From Bacillus tianshenii (GTDB lineage: Bacteria; Bacillota; Bacilli; Bacillales; Bacillaceae_N): a stretch of 64,000 nucleotides of DNA. The notes under the pieces were generated by a model, which searched no databases, was not told the DNA's origin, and was given only the letters and a program-made list of their open reading frames with translations. The stretch covers positions 1,802,115-1,866,114 of the forward strand of contig CP129018.1 in assembly GCA_020524525.2 (NCBI GenBank), written 5' to 3'. Below, one piece after another: positions 42,103-52,261 of the stretch; within the stretch, counting starts at the first letter, position 1, and every line of letters starts with the position of its first letter. The translations under genes and the position numbers were made by a program.

Positions 42103-44919
42103 TCACAGCCACCTTGAAAGTTCATCATACAAAGTTTGGGAAGGAGCTTCACGCACTGGTACAGCAGGCAATGATTGAATAAACTTCTTGCCATACCTTG
42201 TCGTGGTAATACGTCTGTCAAACACAAACACAGCTCCTCTGTCTGTTTGCGTCCGTACTAAGCGGCCAAACCCTTGCTTAAAACGAATAATTGCTTGCGG
42301 CAGTGATAATTCCATAAATGGACTTTTACCCTGAGCTTTCAGCCGTTCACTACGCGCACTCATGACCGGACTGTTTGGTGGTGAAAATGGCAATCGAACG
42401 ATAACGAGGCAGCTCAATGCTTCACCTGGGATATCAACACCTTCCCAAAAGCTACTCGTTCCAAACAAAACAGAACGCTCCCCTTGTTTGAACCGTTTCG
42501 TTAATTTCGTCCGGCTCCCTCCGCTTACACCTTGTGCAATTAAATTGAAGGCTTCTGGAGATGAATGCTTTTTAACAAGCTTATAGACGGTTTTCAGCAT
42601 GTCATACGACGTAAACAAAACGAGCATTCTTCCCTCTGTAATTTCTGCAAGCTCTGAAATTTGCTCTGCTAAATGTTCGGTATATTCCTCATTTGACACG
42701 TACTTAATATTTGGCGTATCACTAGGAATCATGAGCCGTACTTGTTCACGATACGAAAACGGCGACTCAATCATCGCTGTTAACGGCTGAAAATCTTTTA
42801 AGCCTAGACGCTTTTCAATAAATGAAAAAGACTGATTAACAGCAAGTGTAGCTGATGTAAGCACAGTGCTTTTCTTTTTGGCGAAAAATTCATCCGCTAA
42901 TAAGTCACTTACTTCAACAGGCTGACTATACAAATATGTTGCATTTAAGGCACCATTTGCATCGGCCTCTATCCACGTCACATCATTTTCACGCTTTTCA
43001 AGCAACAAGCACTCAACTTGCATTTTCATCGTATCGAGCTGATTTTTCACGCCATTATAATCAATTAAAATGCCTCGTTGCAGCGGGGTTAAATGCTCTT
43101 TCTTATCATCAAAGAATTTGGAAACCTTCTGCATTGTTCGACTTAAATCACGAAATTGGAACTTCAGACGGTCCGCTGTTTCTAAAATACTGTCCCAAAG
43201 TGGACCACTTTCCAGCCCGACGTCGTAACGATAGCTGATTCGTCCAATATCTGATCGTGAATTGTCAGCATTTTCTTTTGCATATACTTGAAGCATTCGG
43301 AACAAGTCATCTGCTTCTGCTTTTACTGCTGTTATACGCTCTTCCATTTGTTCAAGGTGTATAAATACTGTTTCATCTATATCAATGAACTCTGCAAGTC
43401 CAAACATTTTAGACGTCAATTCGTGTTCTTCCCTCATGCCAAGGCGGTTCATCGTTAAGTTGACTGCAAAATAATCAAGCTGCTCACCAAAATGCTCACT
43501 TGCCGTTTCTTCCATATGATGTGATTCATCAATCACAACTTCATCATAGGCAGGTAATACGCCTGTTTCATTCGTTAAATCTGTAAACAACAAAGCATGG
43601 TTGGTGACGACAATATCTGCTTCTTGGGCAGCACGGCGTTTACGATGGTAAAAACAGCGTGAATAAAATGGGCAGGCGCGATTTAAGCAGGAACCTGCAT
43701 CACTTTTCACTTTACTCCACAGCATTTGCCCTCCTGAAGGCAAATTCAACTCTTCGACATCACCATGTTCTGTTTCTGTCAGCCAAATGAGCATCTGGGC
43801 TTTAGCAAGGATCGTATCGTAATTATCGTTATAAAGGTCAGATAACGCATGCTCAAACTTTCGTAAGCAAAGATAATGGTTCCGTCCCTTTAATAACACG
43901 CCATTAAATGAAAACGGAAGGATCTTCTCTAGCAATGGAATATCCCGTTCTAACAGCTGTTCTTGAAGCTGAATTGTATGTGTGCTTACAACGACTGGCC
44001 GTTCATTCTCAACTGCATAAAAAACAGCCGGCAATAGATAGCCAAGCGACTTACCTGTTCCTGTTCCTGCTTCAACAAGTAGATGCTGGTGAGAGGAGAA
44101 AGCCTCATCGACAACCTTCATCATTTCACTTTGCCCTGGACGCTCTTCATATTGACTCATGATTTCCCGCATGCGGGTAGTGAGCTGTGGTTGAAACGAA
44201 CTGAACGTCTCGGTTGAGATTTCATGATTACTTGAAGGCTTCTCCTCGACCTTTCGTAAAGCAAGGCCTCGGTATATGTCAAATGACTCTTCTCCCGTTT
44301 GCAGGGTGGTAATCTTTTCTTGAACAGTTTCCTTCAAATAATGTTCCAGGTCACTATGAAAATGAGGAGCAAGCCGCTCTAGCCGCTGCAAAACAGTAAG
44401 TGGTAAATGCTCAAGCTTCGTTAACAGCTTCAATAAAATCTCTGCTGTCACTTCAGCATCACTGTCCGCTCGATGCGGGTTATTATGGGTGACCTCAAAA
44501 TACTCCGCTAGCTGTGAAAGTTTATACCCATCAACAGAAGGATACAGCAAGCGTGCAAGCTCAACCGTGTCAATGCACGGCCCAACAAATTTTCTATAGC
44601 CACTGTTTTCAAATTCTTCTTGCAAGAAAGACAAGTCAAACGGTACGTTATGGGCAACAAAATAGGCATTTTCCAGCATAGACAGCAATGTTGGGGCAAT
44701 TTCATCAAACGCTGGTGCGTCGATAAGCATGTCTTCTGTAATACCCGTTAACTCTTGAATAAAGGGAGTAAGCTTTGCATTTGAGCTGACAAAGCTTGAA
44801 AAGCGGTCAACAATCAAACCACCTTCAACAACAACTGCACCTACTTGAATAATGCGGTCGCCCTTTTTTGGTTGGTTTCCGGTTGTTTCTATATCAATTA
44901 TTACAAAGCGATGGTCCAT
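42103..44919 (-). CDS. dinG: DinG-family helicase/exonuclease
   Basis: 938 residues. An N-terminal DnaQ-like 3'-5' exonuclease (FVIIDIETTGN; HNVPFDLSFL; HRADSDAEVT) is fused to an XPD/DinG helicase. The helicase has EAGTGTGKSLGYLL (Walker A), VIDESHHMEE, LTSATLAVN and RFKQGFGRLVRTQ. Four Cys (HYLCLRK, then CLNRACPFYSRC) are spaced as for an iron-sulfur cluster. The ATG at 44919 has AGGTG 6 bases upstream; the frame is open further upstream but has no site. It follows panD, as in B. subtilis, separated by a terminator. Confidence 0.95.
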   Translation of the reverse strand: MDHRFVIIDIETTGNQPKKGDRIIQVGAVVVEGGLIVDRFSSFVSSNAKLTPFIQELTGITEDMLIDAPAFDEIAPTLLSMLENAYFVAHNVPFDLSFLQEEFENSGYRKFVGPCIDTVELARLLYPSVDGYKLSQLAEYFEVTHNNPHRADSDAEVTAEILLKLLTKLEHLPLTVLQRLERLAPHFHSDLEHYLKETVQEKITTLQTGEESFDIYRGLALRKVEEKPSSNHEISTETFSSFQPQLTTRMREIMSQYEERPGQSEMMKVVDEAFSSHQHLLVEAGTGTGKSLGYLLPAVFYAVENERPVVVSTHTIQLQEQLLERDIPLLEKILPFSFNGVLLKGRNHYLCLRKFEHALSDLYNDNYDTILAKAQMLIWLTETEHGDVEELNLPSGGQMLWSKVKSDAGSCLNRACPFYSRCFYHRKRRAAQEADIVVTNHALLFTDLTNETGVLPAYDEVVIDESHHMEETASEHFGEQLDYFAVNLTMNRLGMREEHELTSKMFGLAEFIDIDETVFIHLEQMEERITAVKAEADDLFRMLQVYAKENADNSRSDIGRISYRYDVGLESGPLWDSILETADRLKFQFRDLSRTMQKVSKFFDDKKEHLTPLQRGILIDYNGVKNQLDTMKMQVECLLLEKRENDVTWIEADANGALNATYLYSQPVEVSDLLADEFFAKKKSTVLTSATLAVNQSFSFIEKRLGLKDFQPLTAMIESPFSYREQVRLMIPSDTPNIKYVSNEEYTEHLAEQISELAEITEGRMLVLFTSYDMLKTVYKLVKKHSSPEAFNLIAQGVSGGSRTKLTKRFKQGERSVLFGTSSFWEGVDIPGEALSCLVIVRLPFSPPNSPVMSARSERLKAQGKSPFMELSLPQAIIRFKQGFGRLVRTQTDRGAVFVFDRRITTTRYGKKFIQSLPAVPVREAPSQTLYDELSRWL

Positions 44920-44978
44920 TTCTAACACCTCTAATGCGCTGTTCAATGGCTCTATTATATCTTTTCTGTAAAACATAC

Positions 44979-45009
44979 AAAAGCCCCCGACTGTACTCAC
45001 GGGGGCTTG
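44979..45009 (-). terminator. Terminator after panD
   Basis: AAGCCCCCG, an 11-base loop, CGGGGGCTT and then TTG/T-rich sequence on the minus strand. It lies between panD and dinG. Confidence 0.88.
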
Positions 45010-45046
45010 TAAATAGTGAGCCAGATTTTTTACTCTCCAATGCTGA

Positions 45047-45433
45047 TTATAGCACGGTTGCTTCTGGCTCTGCGTTGATAATTTCTTTAATCGTATTATC
45101 TTCTTCATTCATGATAAGCACTTTTGGCTTATGCTCATGAATTTTTTCTTGTGGTACAAGTGCATATGAAATGACAATAACGATGTCACCTTCATGCACT
45201 AAACGAGCTGCAGCGCCGTTAAGGCAAAGGACGCCACTTCCGCGTTCCCCAGCAATTACATACGTTTCAAGGCGCGCTCCGTTGTTGTTATTGACGATAG
45301 CAACTTTTTCATTAGGCGCAATGCCTGCTTGATCGAGAAGATCTTCATCAATCGTTACACTGCCCACATAATTTAAGTTCGCCTCTGTTACACGTGCGCG
45401 ATGAATTTTCGCATTCATAAATGTACGAAACAT
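45047..45433 (-). CDS. panD: Aspartate 1-decarboxylase precursor
   Basis: Makes beta-alanine for pantothenate. The pyruvoyl enzyme is self-cleaved before Ser in YVGSVTID (near residues 24-26). Other conserved parts are [12 protein letters not shown] and [19 protein letters not shown]. About 128 residues. The ATG at 45433 has GGGAGGG about 9 bases upstream. Last gene of panB-panC-panD. Confidence 0.96.
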   Translation of the reverse strand: MFRTFMNAKIHRARVTEANLNYVGSVTIDEDLLDQAGIAPNEKVAIVNNNNGARLETYVIAGERGSGVLCLNGAAARLVHEGDIVIVISYALVPQEKIHEHKPKVLIMNEEDNTIKEIINAEPEATVL

Positions 45434-45491
45434 TTCTCTTACACCCTCCCATGTTGTCAAAACACGAATATATGATCTAACGTTCAAGGAT

Positions 45492-46337
45492 TTAAATCGT
45501 CATTGTAATATTGTCGATTAACCGCGCTTTTTCAAACTTCACGGCAAGAGCAATAATAAACTGCCCCTTAAGGTCTGTCAACTCTTTTAGCTCTGGGTAG
45601 CTTAAGATTTCAACATAGTCAATTTCTCCGCTTGTATACGTCGTGATATGCTCTCGAATAAAAGCTTGTAATTGCTCTACATTTCGCTCACCATCAAGAA
45701 CCTTTTGCACCGCTAATTGCAAGCTTTCATAAAGGCGCGGAGCTTCTTGTCGTTCAGTCTCATTTAAATAAACGTTACGTGAGCTTTTAGCTAAGCCGTC
45801 AAGCTCTCGAACAATTTCAACCGGAACAAGTTCAACAGGAATGTTGTAATCTTGAACAAGCCCGTCCACGACCGCAACTTGCTGTGCATCCTTCATACCA
45901 AAATAAGCACGGTCGCACATGACAATGTTAAACAGCTTTGCTAAGACAGTTACAACCCCGTCAAAATGACCTGGACGTGAGCTGCCACATAGCACGTTTG
46001 TCCGCTTTTCAACCGACATACTGACTGAGAGCTCAGTCGGATACATATCATTAACATGAGGATAAAATAAAATATCGATGCCTTTTTCTTCAGCAAGTCT
46101 TTCATCTCGTTCAAAGTCACGTGGATAACGTTCAAAATCTTCATTTGGCCCAAATTGCAATGGATTTACAAAAATGCTCATCACAACAATGTCATTATCC
46201 CGACGTGCTTGTTCCACAAGTGTTAAGTGACCGTCATGCAAGTACCCCATTGTTGGCACAAACCCAATTTCATTGTTTTGTTTTTTAAGAAGCTTCATTT
46301 GCTGCTGCATTTCCTGGATTGATTGAATGACTTTCAT
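45492..46337 (-). CDS. panC: Pantothenate synthetase
   Basis: Joins pantoate and beta-alanine with ATP. It has the nucleotidyl-transferase motif [14 protein letters not shown] (HxGH), [25 protein letters not shown] and KSSRNVYL. 281 residues. It overlaps panB by 4 bases (ATGA), so translation is coupled. Confidence 0.97.
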   Translation of the reverse strand: MKVIQSIQEMQQQMKLLKKQNNEIGFVPTMGYLHDGHLTLVEQARRDNDIVVMSIFVNPLQFGPNEDFERYPRDFERDERLAEEKGIDILFYPHVNDMYPTELSVSMSVEKRTNVLCGSSRPGHFDGVVTVLAKLFNIVMCDRAYFGMKDAQQVAVVDGLVQDYNIPVELVPVEIVRELDGLAKSSRNVYLNETERQEAPRLYESLQLAVQKVLDGERNVEQLQAFIREHITTYTSGEIDYVEILSYPELKELTDLKGQFIIALAVKFEKARLIDNITMTI

Positions 46338-47173
46338 TCAGTACGGCCTCCATATAAATTTTGCAATTCTGTTTCTTTCATATTAAACGAATGCTTTTCC
46401 TCAGGGAAAGAACGTTCTTTCACTTCAGATACATACTGCTGTAGACTGTCAACCATTACATCATTAACATTTGCATATTGTTTAACGAATTTCGGAACAT
46501 GGACAGAACCGTAACCAAGTACGTCATGGTATACAAGCACTTGACCATCTACTCCATTCCCAGCACCGATACCGATTAATGGTATACGAAGCATCGCTTG
46601 CAATTGTGCTGCAAGCTGTTGTGGTACACATTCAAGCACAAGTGCTACTGCGCCGGCTTGTTCGACTTTTTTCGCATCTTCAATCAATTTTCGTGCGCTA
46701 TCGGCATCCTTACCTTGAACACGGTAACCACCTAATACACCAACGGACTGTGGAGTTAAGCCTAAGTGTGCAACAACAGGAACACCTGCTTCTGTTAATC
46801 TAGCAATTGTATGAATGACATCGCCAGCGCCTTCAACCTTCACAGCTTGAGCACCGCTTACTTGTAGAATGCGACGTGCGTTATGCATCGTATCGGCGAT
46901 CGAACCATGATAGGACATGAACGGCATATCTGTTACGACAAATGTATTCGGTGCGCCGCGACGAACGGCTTTTGTATGGTGAATCATATCATCAACTGTC
47001 ACTGGAATTGTTGAATCGTAGCCAAGTACAACCATCCCTAGCGAATCACCGACAAGAATGATGTCAACTCCTGCTTCTTCTGCCTGCTTTGCAGACGGGT
47101 AGTCATAGGCTGTAAGCATTGTAATCGGCTCTCCAGCTTCCTTCATCTTCAAAAAATCCATTCGTTGTTTCAT
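46334..47173 (-). CDS. panB: Ketopantoate hydroxymethyltransferase
   Basis: First committed step of pantothenate synthesis. It has [56 protein letters not shown] and [18 protein letters not shown]. 279 residues. The ATG at 47173 follows GAGGAGGGG; an open frame extends upstream through a leader that holds regulatory hairpins and is not coding. First gene of panB-panC-panD. Confidence 0.96.
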   Translation of the reverse strand: MKQRMDFLKMKEAGEPITMLTAYDYPSAKQAEEAGVDIILVGDSLGMVVLGYDSTIPVTVDDMIHHTKAVRRGAPNTFVVTDMPFMSYHGSIADTMHNARRILQVSGAQAVKVEGAGDVIHTIARLTEAGVPVVAHLGLTPQSVGVLGGYRVQGKDADSARKLIEDAKKVEQAGAVALVLECVPQQLAAQLQAMLRIPLIGIGAGNGVDGQVLVYHDVLGYGSVHVPKFVKQYANVNDVMVDSLQQYVSEVKERSFPEEKHSFNMKETELQNLYGGRTE

Positions 47174-47182
47174 ACGTTTCCC

Positions 47183-47204
47183 CTCCTCATAATTTGGCGA
47201 GGAG
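47183..47204 (-). promoter_or_regulatory. Hairpin sequestering the panB Shine-Dalgarno
   Basis: CTCCTC (47199-47204 on the complement) and GAGGAG (47183-47188 on the complement) are perfect complements separated by 10 bases. The downstream arm is the panB Shine-Dalgarno, so folding would hide it from the ribosome. The alternative pairing CTCAT with ATGAG is also possible. Confidence 0.5.
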
Positions 47205-47233
47205 ATGAGCACCGATGCACCCTCTAACGGTAT

Positions 47234-47267
47234 AAAAAAACCTTCTTCTCGAGTGCTGAGAAGAAGG
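47234..47267 (-). terminator. Terminator hairpin in the panB leader
   Basis: CCTTCTTCTC, a 7-base loop, GAGAAGAAGG and then TTTTTTT on the minus strand, 61 bases before the panB start. It sits inside the leader, so it probably works as an attenuator for panBCD. Confidence 0.75.
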
Positions 47268-47284
47268 ATCACATACATCATCGG

Positions 47285-47335
47285 TTGAATCATCCCTCTG
47301 TCCCAGTCCTTGTGGATCAAGGCAGAATTTCAAAT
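47285..47335 (-). ncRNA. Possible Pan-motif RNA in the panB leader
   Basis: The leader upstream of the attenuator contains TTCTGCCTTGATCCACAAGG followed by ACTGGGACAGAGGG. CCTTG pairs with CAAGG around ATCCA, and the outer TCTG with CAGA, leaving ACTGGGA bulged on one side. Pan-motif RNAs are known upstream of panB operons in Firmicutes, and the terminator plus SD hairpin fit a regulatory leader. I could not check the consensus; tentative. Confidence 0.4.
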
Positions 47336-47421
47336 TTGAAAATCAAAACGACTAAAACGGACATCTGGTGCAGTTCTTTGCAGATACTGCCCACCTAACA
47401 CTTGTAGTATAACAAACTTTT

Positions 47422-48411
47422 TTACGTTGTGGGAGGAAATTCTATATCTGCTGAATAAATATGGTGCAGCTTACCATCATTTCCTTCTAGCAAAAGGACA
47501 CCGTCATCTGTAATCCCTTTCGCCATACCTTCAATCACACCGTTCATTAATCGCGCACGAATACGCTTACCAATTGTTACAGCATGTGCTTCCCATAGGA
47601 CTTTAACGACATCAAACCCTTCGTTAAGGTAATCCACATATAGTTCTTCCATTTCTTTCAACACAGCTTGCAGCACCTTTGCCCGATTAATCGGCTCGCC
47701 TTTTTCAATTGCAAGTGATGTCGCAATCGATTGAAGCTCTTCAGGAAAATGGTCAAGCTGATGGTTAATATTCATTCCCACCCCAATGATGATCGAGCGT
47801 ACGCGGTCAGCATCTGCCTGCATTTCCGTTAATATCCCGACAATCTTCTTGCCGTTAATTAAAATATCATTTGGCCATTTAATTTCACAGTCAATTCCAG
47901 TTGCCCGCTTAATTCCACGTACAACACTCACGGCTGTTAATAACGTAAGCTGAGGTGCCTGCTGCATCGGAATGTTCGGGCGTAAAATAATACTCGTCCA
48001 AATACCAGTTCCCTTTGGAGAATACCATTCTCTGTCTAAACGGCCACGTCCTAATGTTTGCTCATCGCTCACAACAATCGTTCCTTCTGACGCTTCACTA
48101 TTAGCAAGCTCGTGAGCGATTTTTTGAGTCGAATCAACACTCTCTTCATAATGGATGTTTTGCCCAAGTTTCTCTGTCTTCAATCCGAGCCGTATTTCAT
48201 TTTCAGTAATTTTATCAGGAGTAGCAATAATACGGTAACCTTTGCGCTGGACGGCCTCAAGCTCATAACCGTCCTTTCGCAGCTCTTCAATATGTTTCCA
48301 AACCGCTGTGCGCGAACAACCAAGTAATTCACTCATCTTCTGGCCTGAAATAAATTCGCCTTCGTATTCCGAAAATACTTCCAATAATTTCTTCCTCATT
48401 GGTGATGACAT
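47422..48411 (-). CDS. birA: Biotin protein ligase and biotin operon repressor BirA
   Basis: Attaches biotin to carboxylases and, with biotinyl-AMP, represses biotin genes. N-terminal winged helix with LGCSRTAVWKHIEELRKDGY binds DNA. The ligase domain has the ATP/biotin loop GRGRLDREW and IKWPNDILINGKK. About 329 residues. The start matches B. subtilis BirA by alignment; the ribosome binding site (AGGGAG) is about 11 bases away. It overlaps the end of cca. Its likely operator is at 9580-9610, before bioY. Confidence 0.95.
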   Translation of the reverse strand: MSSPMRKKLLEVFSEYEGEFISGQKMSELLGCSRTAVWKHIEELRKDGYELEAVQRKGYRIIATPDKITENEIRLGLKTEKLGQNIHYEESVDSTQKIAHELANSEASEGTIVVSDEQTLGRGRLDREWYSPKGTGIWTSIILRPNIPMQQAPQLTLLTAVSVVRGIKRATGIDCEIKWPNDILINGKKIVGILTEMQADADRVRSIIIGVGMNINHQLDHFPEELQSIATSLAIEKGEPINRAKVLQAVLKEMEELYVDYLNEGFDVVKVLWEAHAVTIGKRIRARLMNGVIEGMAKGITDDGVLLLEGNDGKLHHIYSADIEFPPTT

Positions 48412-49592
48412 GAGTCCAGCCACTCCCTTATTGTTTTCTTCTCATTCTTCACTTCACCATTTATCACCGCACGTTCAACTTTTATAAGTGTGTCACTTAG
48501 CCATGGACCACCTTGTTGGTTCATCCACTCCATTAAGTTATTTCCATTTATCGCAAGCTGCTTTCGCGTTTGTATCGGTAAGGCTTCGTATTGCTTAGAC
48601 ACAAACTCCTGTAGCTCCTTTTCATTCTCATTCCTAGCAGCAGCGCGAAGCCTTGCAAATTTCGTAATATGCTCACTACCAAGCTTATAGACCAGCATCG
48701 GTGTAATGCCGTTCGCATTACTTTCCTTAAGAGCGTTCAACAAAGCAGTAACACGATTCATTTGCTTGTTCGAGCACTTCCATTCTTTTAAGAAAGAGCG
48801 AACATCATTTTGGTTTAAAATATAGAGAAACAATGCCCACCGCTCTTCTGCCGTTTCAAGCTTTGAGAATTGGTATGAGCCACATTTTCTTAAGTTATCA
48901 GCTTGCTCTTCAAGATATGGTAAATAAGCTGTTACGTCTGTTTCAATTAATAATAAAAAAGCACGCTCTGTATACTGACCACCTAACAGCTTCTCAAACT
49001 CAACTGTTATCCGTTCAACAGCGATTTTCTTAAGCAATGGAGCAAGCTTAGTCATTGCTTGCTTTGTATTCTCTTCTAGCTCAAACCCTAATTGACTAAT
49101 AAAACGAACCGCCCGCATAATCCGTAGTGGATCTTCTTCAAACCGTTCATATGGATTTCGCACCGTTTGAAGCAATCGTTTTTGTAGATCCACTTGCCCG
49201 CCAAACGGGTCAGCTAGTTTGCTATCAATATCCATAGCAATGGCATTAATCGTAAAATCACGTCGGCTTAAGTCTTCTTCAAGAGAAGTAATAAACTGCA
49301 CATCGGAAGGGTGGCGATAATCTTCATACTTTCCCTCACGGCGGTAGGTGGTGACTTCATAGTACTCACCGTTCATTCCAACCATTACCGTTCCGTGCTC
49401 AATGCCAACAGGAATTGTCTTCTCGAACAATTCCACAACCTTCTCAGGCGGAGCAGATGTAGCGATATCGATATCACCAATCGCCCGCTCTAGAAGCGCA
49501 TCACGAACAGCACCGCCGACATAATACGCTTCATATTCTGATGTAATTAAATGCTCTAAAATCGGCCGTGCCTTTAAAAAAAGTTGCTGCAC
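48396..49592 (-). CDS. cca: CCA-adding tRNA nucleotidyltransferase
   Basis: Adds or repairs the tRNA 3' CCA end. Class II polymerase head with YYVGGAVRDALL and GDIDIATSA (DxD metal ligands), TYRREGKYEDYRHPSDVQF, RRDFTINAIA and DPLRIMRAVRF. About 398 residues. A GTG at 49592 with GAGGG 9 bases upstream is preferred; a TTG at 49601 overlaps the bshA stop. Part of ypjD-dapB-bshB1-bshA-cca-birA. Confidence 0.95.
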   Translation of the reverse strand: MQQLFLKARPILEHLITSEYEAYYVGGAVRDALLERAIGDIDIATSAPPEKVVELFEKTIPVGIEHGTVMVGMNGEYYEVTTYRREGKYEDYRHPSDVQFITSLEEDLSRRDFTINAIAMDIDSKLADPFGGQVDLQKRLLQTVRNPYERFEEDPLRIMRAVRFISQLGFELEENTKQAMTKLAPLLKKIAVERITVEFEKLLGGQYTERAFLLLIETDVTAYLPYLEEQADNLRKCGSYQFSKLETAEERWALFLYILNQNDVRSFLKEWKCSNKQMNRVTALLNALKESNANGITPMLVYKLGSEHITKFARLRAAARNENEKELQEFVSKQYEALPIQTRKQLAINGNNLMEWMNQQGGPWLSDTLIKVERAVINGEVKNEKKTIREWLDSCHHQ

Positions 49593-49597
49593 TACAA

Positions 49598-50737
49598 TCA
49601 ACCCTCTTCGTTCAGCAGTGTTTGATAATAGACGTCTTCATAATTTGCAACAATTCGGCTTGAATGAAAAACATTCGCAGCACGTTTTATCGCGCTTTCC
49701 GCCATTTGTTGATGCAGTTCTTCATCTGTAAGCAGGTGAATCGCTTTCTCTGCAATTTGTTCAACATTGCCCAGCTCGCAAATAAAGCCTGTTTCTCCGT
49801 CTTCAATCACCTCTGGAATACCGCCGATATTAGTACCGATACATGGAACACCACATGCCATCGCTTCTAATAAAACAAGACCAAAGCTTTCCTTCTCAGA
49901 TAACAACAGCTTCAAATCACTAATTGACAGTAGTTCAGAGACATTTTCCTGCTTTCCAAGAAAAAGCACCTGCTCTTCAAGTCCTTTTTCGTGAACGAGG
50001 CGACAAACAGCTGAAAATTCAGGGCCATCCCCAATAAGAAGCAGCTTAGCAGGCATCTCGTTGGCCACTTTTTCGAATACATGAATGACATCCTGCACAC
50101 GCTTAACACGGCGAAAATTTGAAATATGTACAAGCACTTTTTCATTCGTTTGAATCCCATATTGCTTACGCAAATCTTTTGCCACATGTAAGTTATAAAC
50201 ACGTTCATCTACAAAGTTGTAAACAGTCTTTATCTCTTTATCGATCTTGAAAAGCTCACGTGTTTGCTCAACCAAGTGGTCAGAAACAGCTGTCACCGTA
50301 TCAGACTCAACAATACCAAAACGAATAATTTCATGGAGTGAGGAATCATAGCCAAGCACCGTAATATCTGTACCATGCAGAGTTGTTACAATCTTAACTT
50401 TGTTTCCTGTCATTTGCTTCGCTAGAATTGCACAGATTGCATGCGGCACAGCATAATGAGCATGCAGAATATCAAGTCCTTCACGCTTAACGACTTCAGC
50501 AATCTTACTGGCTGCTGCTAAGCTGTATGGTGGATATTGAAAGACAGCATATTGATTCACTTCAATTTCGTGAAAATAAATATTTGGATAGAGGCGATTC
50601 AGCCGAAATGGCACACCTGATGTAATAAAATGAATTTCGTGGCCTTTTTCCGCTAGCTGTTTTCCGAGCTCAGTTGCTACAACTCCTGAGCCGCCTACTG
50701 TCGGATAACAAATAATTCCGATCTTTAATTTTTTCAT
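49598..50737 (-). CDS. bshA: Bacillithiol synthase step 1 glycosyltransferase BshA
   Basis: GT4 family enzyme joining UDP-GlcNAc to L-malate to start bacillithiol synthesis. It has [22 protein letters not shown] near the N-terminus, [10 protein letters not shown] and the donor motif [21 protein letters not shown]. 379 residues. Immediately follows bshB1. Confidence 0.96.
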   Translation of the reverse strand: MKKLKIGIICYPTVGGSGVVATELGKQLAEKGHEIHFITSGVPFRLNRLYPNIYFHEIEVNQYAVFQYPPYSLAAASKIAEVVKREGLDILHAHYAVPHAICAILAKQMTGNKVKIVTTLHGTDITVLGYDSSLHEIIRFGIVESDTVTAVSDHLVEQTRELFKIDKEIKTVYNFVDERVYNLHVAKDLRKQYGIQTNEKVLVHISNFRRVKRVQDVIHVFEKVANEMPAKLLLIGDGPEFSAVCRLVHEKGLEEQVLFLGKQENVSELLSISDLKLLLSEKESFGLVLLEAMACGVPCIGTNIGGIPEVIEDGETGFICELGNVEQIAEKAIHLLTDEELHQQMAESAIKRAANVFHSSRIVANYEDVYYQTLLNEEG

Positions 50738-50743
50738 TTCATG

Positions 50744-51445
50744 TTAGCTCCCGTTCAGTAAATCTTCATTGATGAGTATCGGTTGTTTCGTTTTGAATGC
50801 TTCTGCATATTGTACACCTGCTTCTTTTCCAAACAGCCGTTCTCTCGCTTCAACCGATTCAATATAGCCATTATTAAGCGGTGTTTCAACTTCGTCCGCC
50901 AGTTTCATAAACTGACTTCGATAGCAGCGAAGCGCATCCAATTTTGTATCAATATATTCACTAATATCAACTACAAAGTCTGGCTTATGAAAACCATTAA
51001 TCATATAGTAGTGTAACCGTTGTATCTTGTGTGAATGAGTATCTGGCATATAGTTGCGAATACCTGCTGAAAAAACCGCTTCCTCTACGATAGCAGCACA
51101 ATTGCCGTGATCTGGATGTCGGTCAACTTCATATGGGGCGAATACAAGCTTAGGCCTGTAGTTCCGAATCACTTCCGCTACCTTTGCAATTTTCTTTTCT
51201 GTTTTTAATAAACCACGGTCAGGAAACTGCAAATTGAAGCGTTCAGTAATGCCGAGAATTTCCCCTGCTTTGTCAGCTTCTTGCTTTCGAATTTCAACCG
51301 TTCCATTTGAGGAAAGATCCGCTTCTGTTAAATCACAAATACCGACTGTATACCCTTTTTGCACAACTTTTGCAATCGTTCCGCCCATGCCGATTTCAAC
51401 GTCGTCAGCATGGGCGCCAAATGCAAGAATATCATAGCGCGACAT
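50744..51445 (-). CDS. bshB1: Bacillithiol N-acetylglucosaminyl-malate deacetylase BshB1
   Basis: Zinc LmbE-type deacetylase, second bacillithiol step. The zinc motif AHADDVEIG lies near the N-terminus and DRHPDHGNC further on. About 233 residues. The ATG at 51445 has AGGTGA 8 bases upstream. It sits between dapB and bshA. In B. subtilis mgsA lies between dapB and bshB1; here there is no room for it. Confidence 0.95.
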   Translation of the reverse strand: MSRYDILAFGAHADDVEIGMGGTIAKVVQKGYTVGICDLTEADLSSNGTVEIRKQEADKAGEILGITERFNLQFPDRGLLKTEKKIAKVAEVIRNYRPKLVFAPYEVDRHPDHGNCAAIVEEAVFSAGIRNYMPDTHSHKIQRLHYYMINGFHKPDFVVDISEYIDTKLDALRCYRSQFMKLADEVETPLNNGYIESVEARERLFGKEAGVQYAEAFKTKQPILINEDLLNGS

Positions 51446-51460
51446 AACAAGCGTCACCTC

Positions 51461-52261
51461 TTATTCCATAATATTTTCAAGGCCGTATACAAGCAGATCG
51501 ATTTTCATTACCGTTTCTACGGCAAGCTTAACGCCTGACATGAACGAAGTACGGTTAATTGAATCATGACGAATTTTTAATGTTTGTCCTTCACCGCCAA
51601 ATAGTACTTCTTGGTGTGCAACAAGGCCTGGAAGCCTTACACTATGTATACGCATGCCATCTTTTTCTGCACCGCGGGCGCCTTCAAGTACTTCTTTCTC
51701 ATCTGGATGTCCTTGTGATTTTTGCGTGCGAACCTTTTCAATCATTTCAGCTGTTTTAATTGCTGTGCCTGATGGAGCATCAAGCTTTTGGTCGTGATGC
51801 TGTTCAATAATTTCAACATCAGGAAAATATTTAGCTGCCATTTCTGCAAATTTCATCATAAGAATGGCACCAACTGCAAAGTTCGGTGCGATAATAACAC
51901 CAATACCCTTCTCCTCTGCTTTCTTCTTTAGATCATCCAACTCTGCTTCATTAAAGCCAGTTGTTCCGACAACAGGACGCACTCCGTACTCCACTGCAAG
52001 CTCAGTATGCTTTTTGCCAACCTCTGGTGTTGTTAAATCAATTAGTACATCTGGTTTTACTTCTTGAAAGCACTTTTCAATATCATCATAGATTGGCGCT
52101 TCTAAATTAGGCAGACCTTCTACCTCAGAAACCATTTTGCCGCTGTTCTTGCGGTCAACGGCACCGACAAGTTGAAAATGTTCTGTACGTTCAATTAACA
52201 ATAAAGCTTCTTTTCCCATACGGCCGCGTGGACCAGCTACTACAATTTTGATTGTTTCCAT
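51461..52261 (-). CDS. dapB: 4-hydroxy-tetrahydrodipicolinate reductase
   Basis: NAD(P)H enzyme of the lysine/diaminopimelate and dipicolinate pathway. It has [32 protein letters not shown], and the catalytic [15 protein letters not shown]. 266 residues. Starts directly after the ypjD stop (TAG, ATG). Confidence 0.97.
   Translation of the reverse strand: METIKIVVAGPRGRMGKEALLLIERTEHFQLVGAVDRKNSGKMVSEVEGLPNLEAPIYDDIEKCFQEVKPDVLIDLTTPEVGKKHTELAVEYGVRPVVGTTGFNEAELDDLKKKAEEKGIGVIIAPNFAVGAILMMKFAEMAAKYFPDVEIIEQHHDQKLDAPSGTAIKTAEMIEKVRTQKSQGHPDEKEVLEGARGAEKDGMRIHSVRLPGLVAHQEVLFGGEGQTLKIRHDSINRTSFMSGVKLAVETVMKIDLLVYGLENIME

Noticed and set aside
44920-45108. Extended N-terminus of DinG (63 codons upstream)
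   Set aside because: The region contains the panD terminator and no ribosome binding site; ATG at 44919 has AGGTG at good spacing.
47174-47320. Extended N-terminus of PanB (49 codons upstream)
   Set aside because: The open frame runs through the leader terminator and SD hairpin; the ATG at 47173 has GAGGAGGGG and matches PanB homologues.
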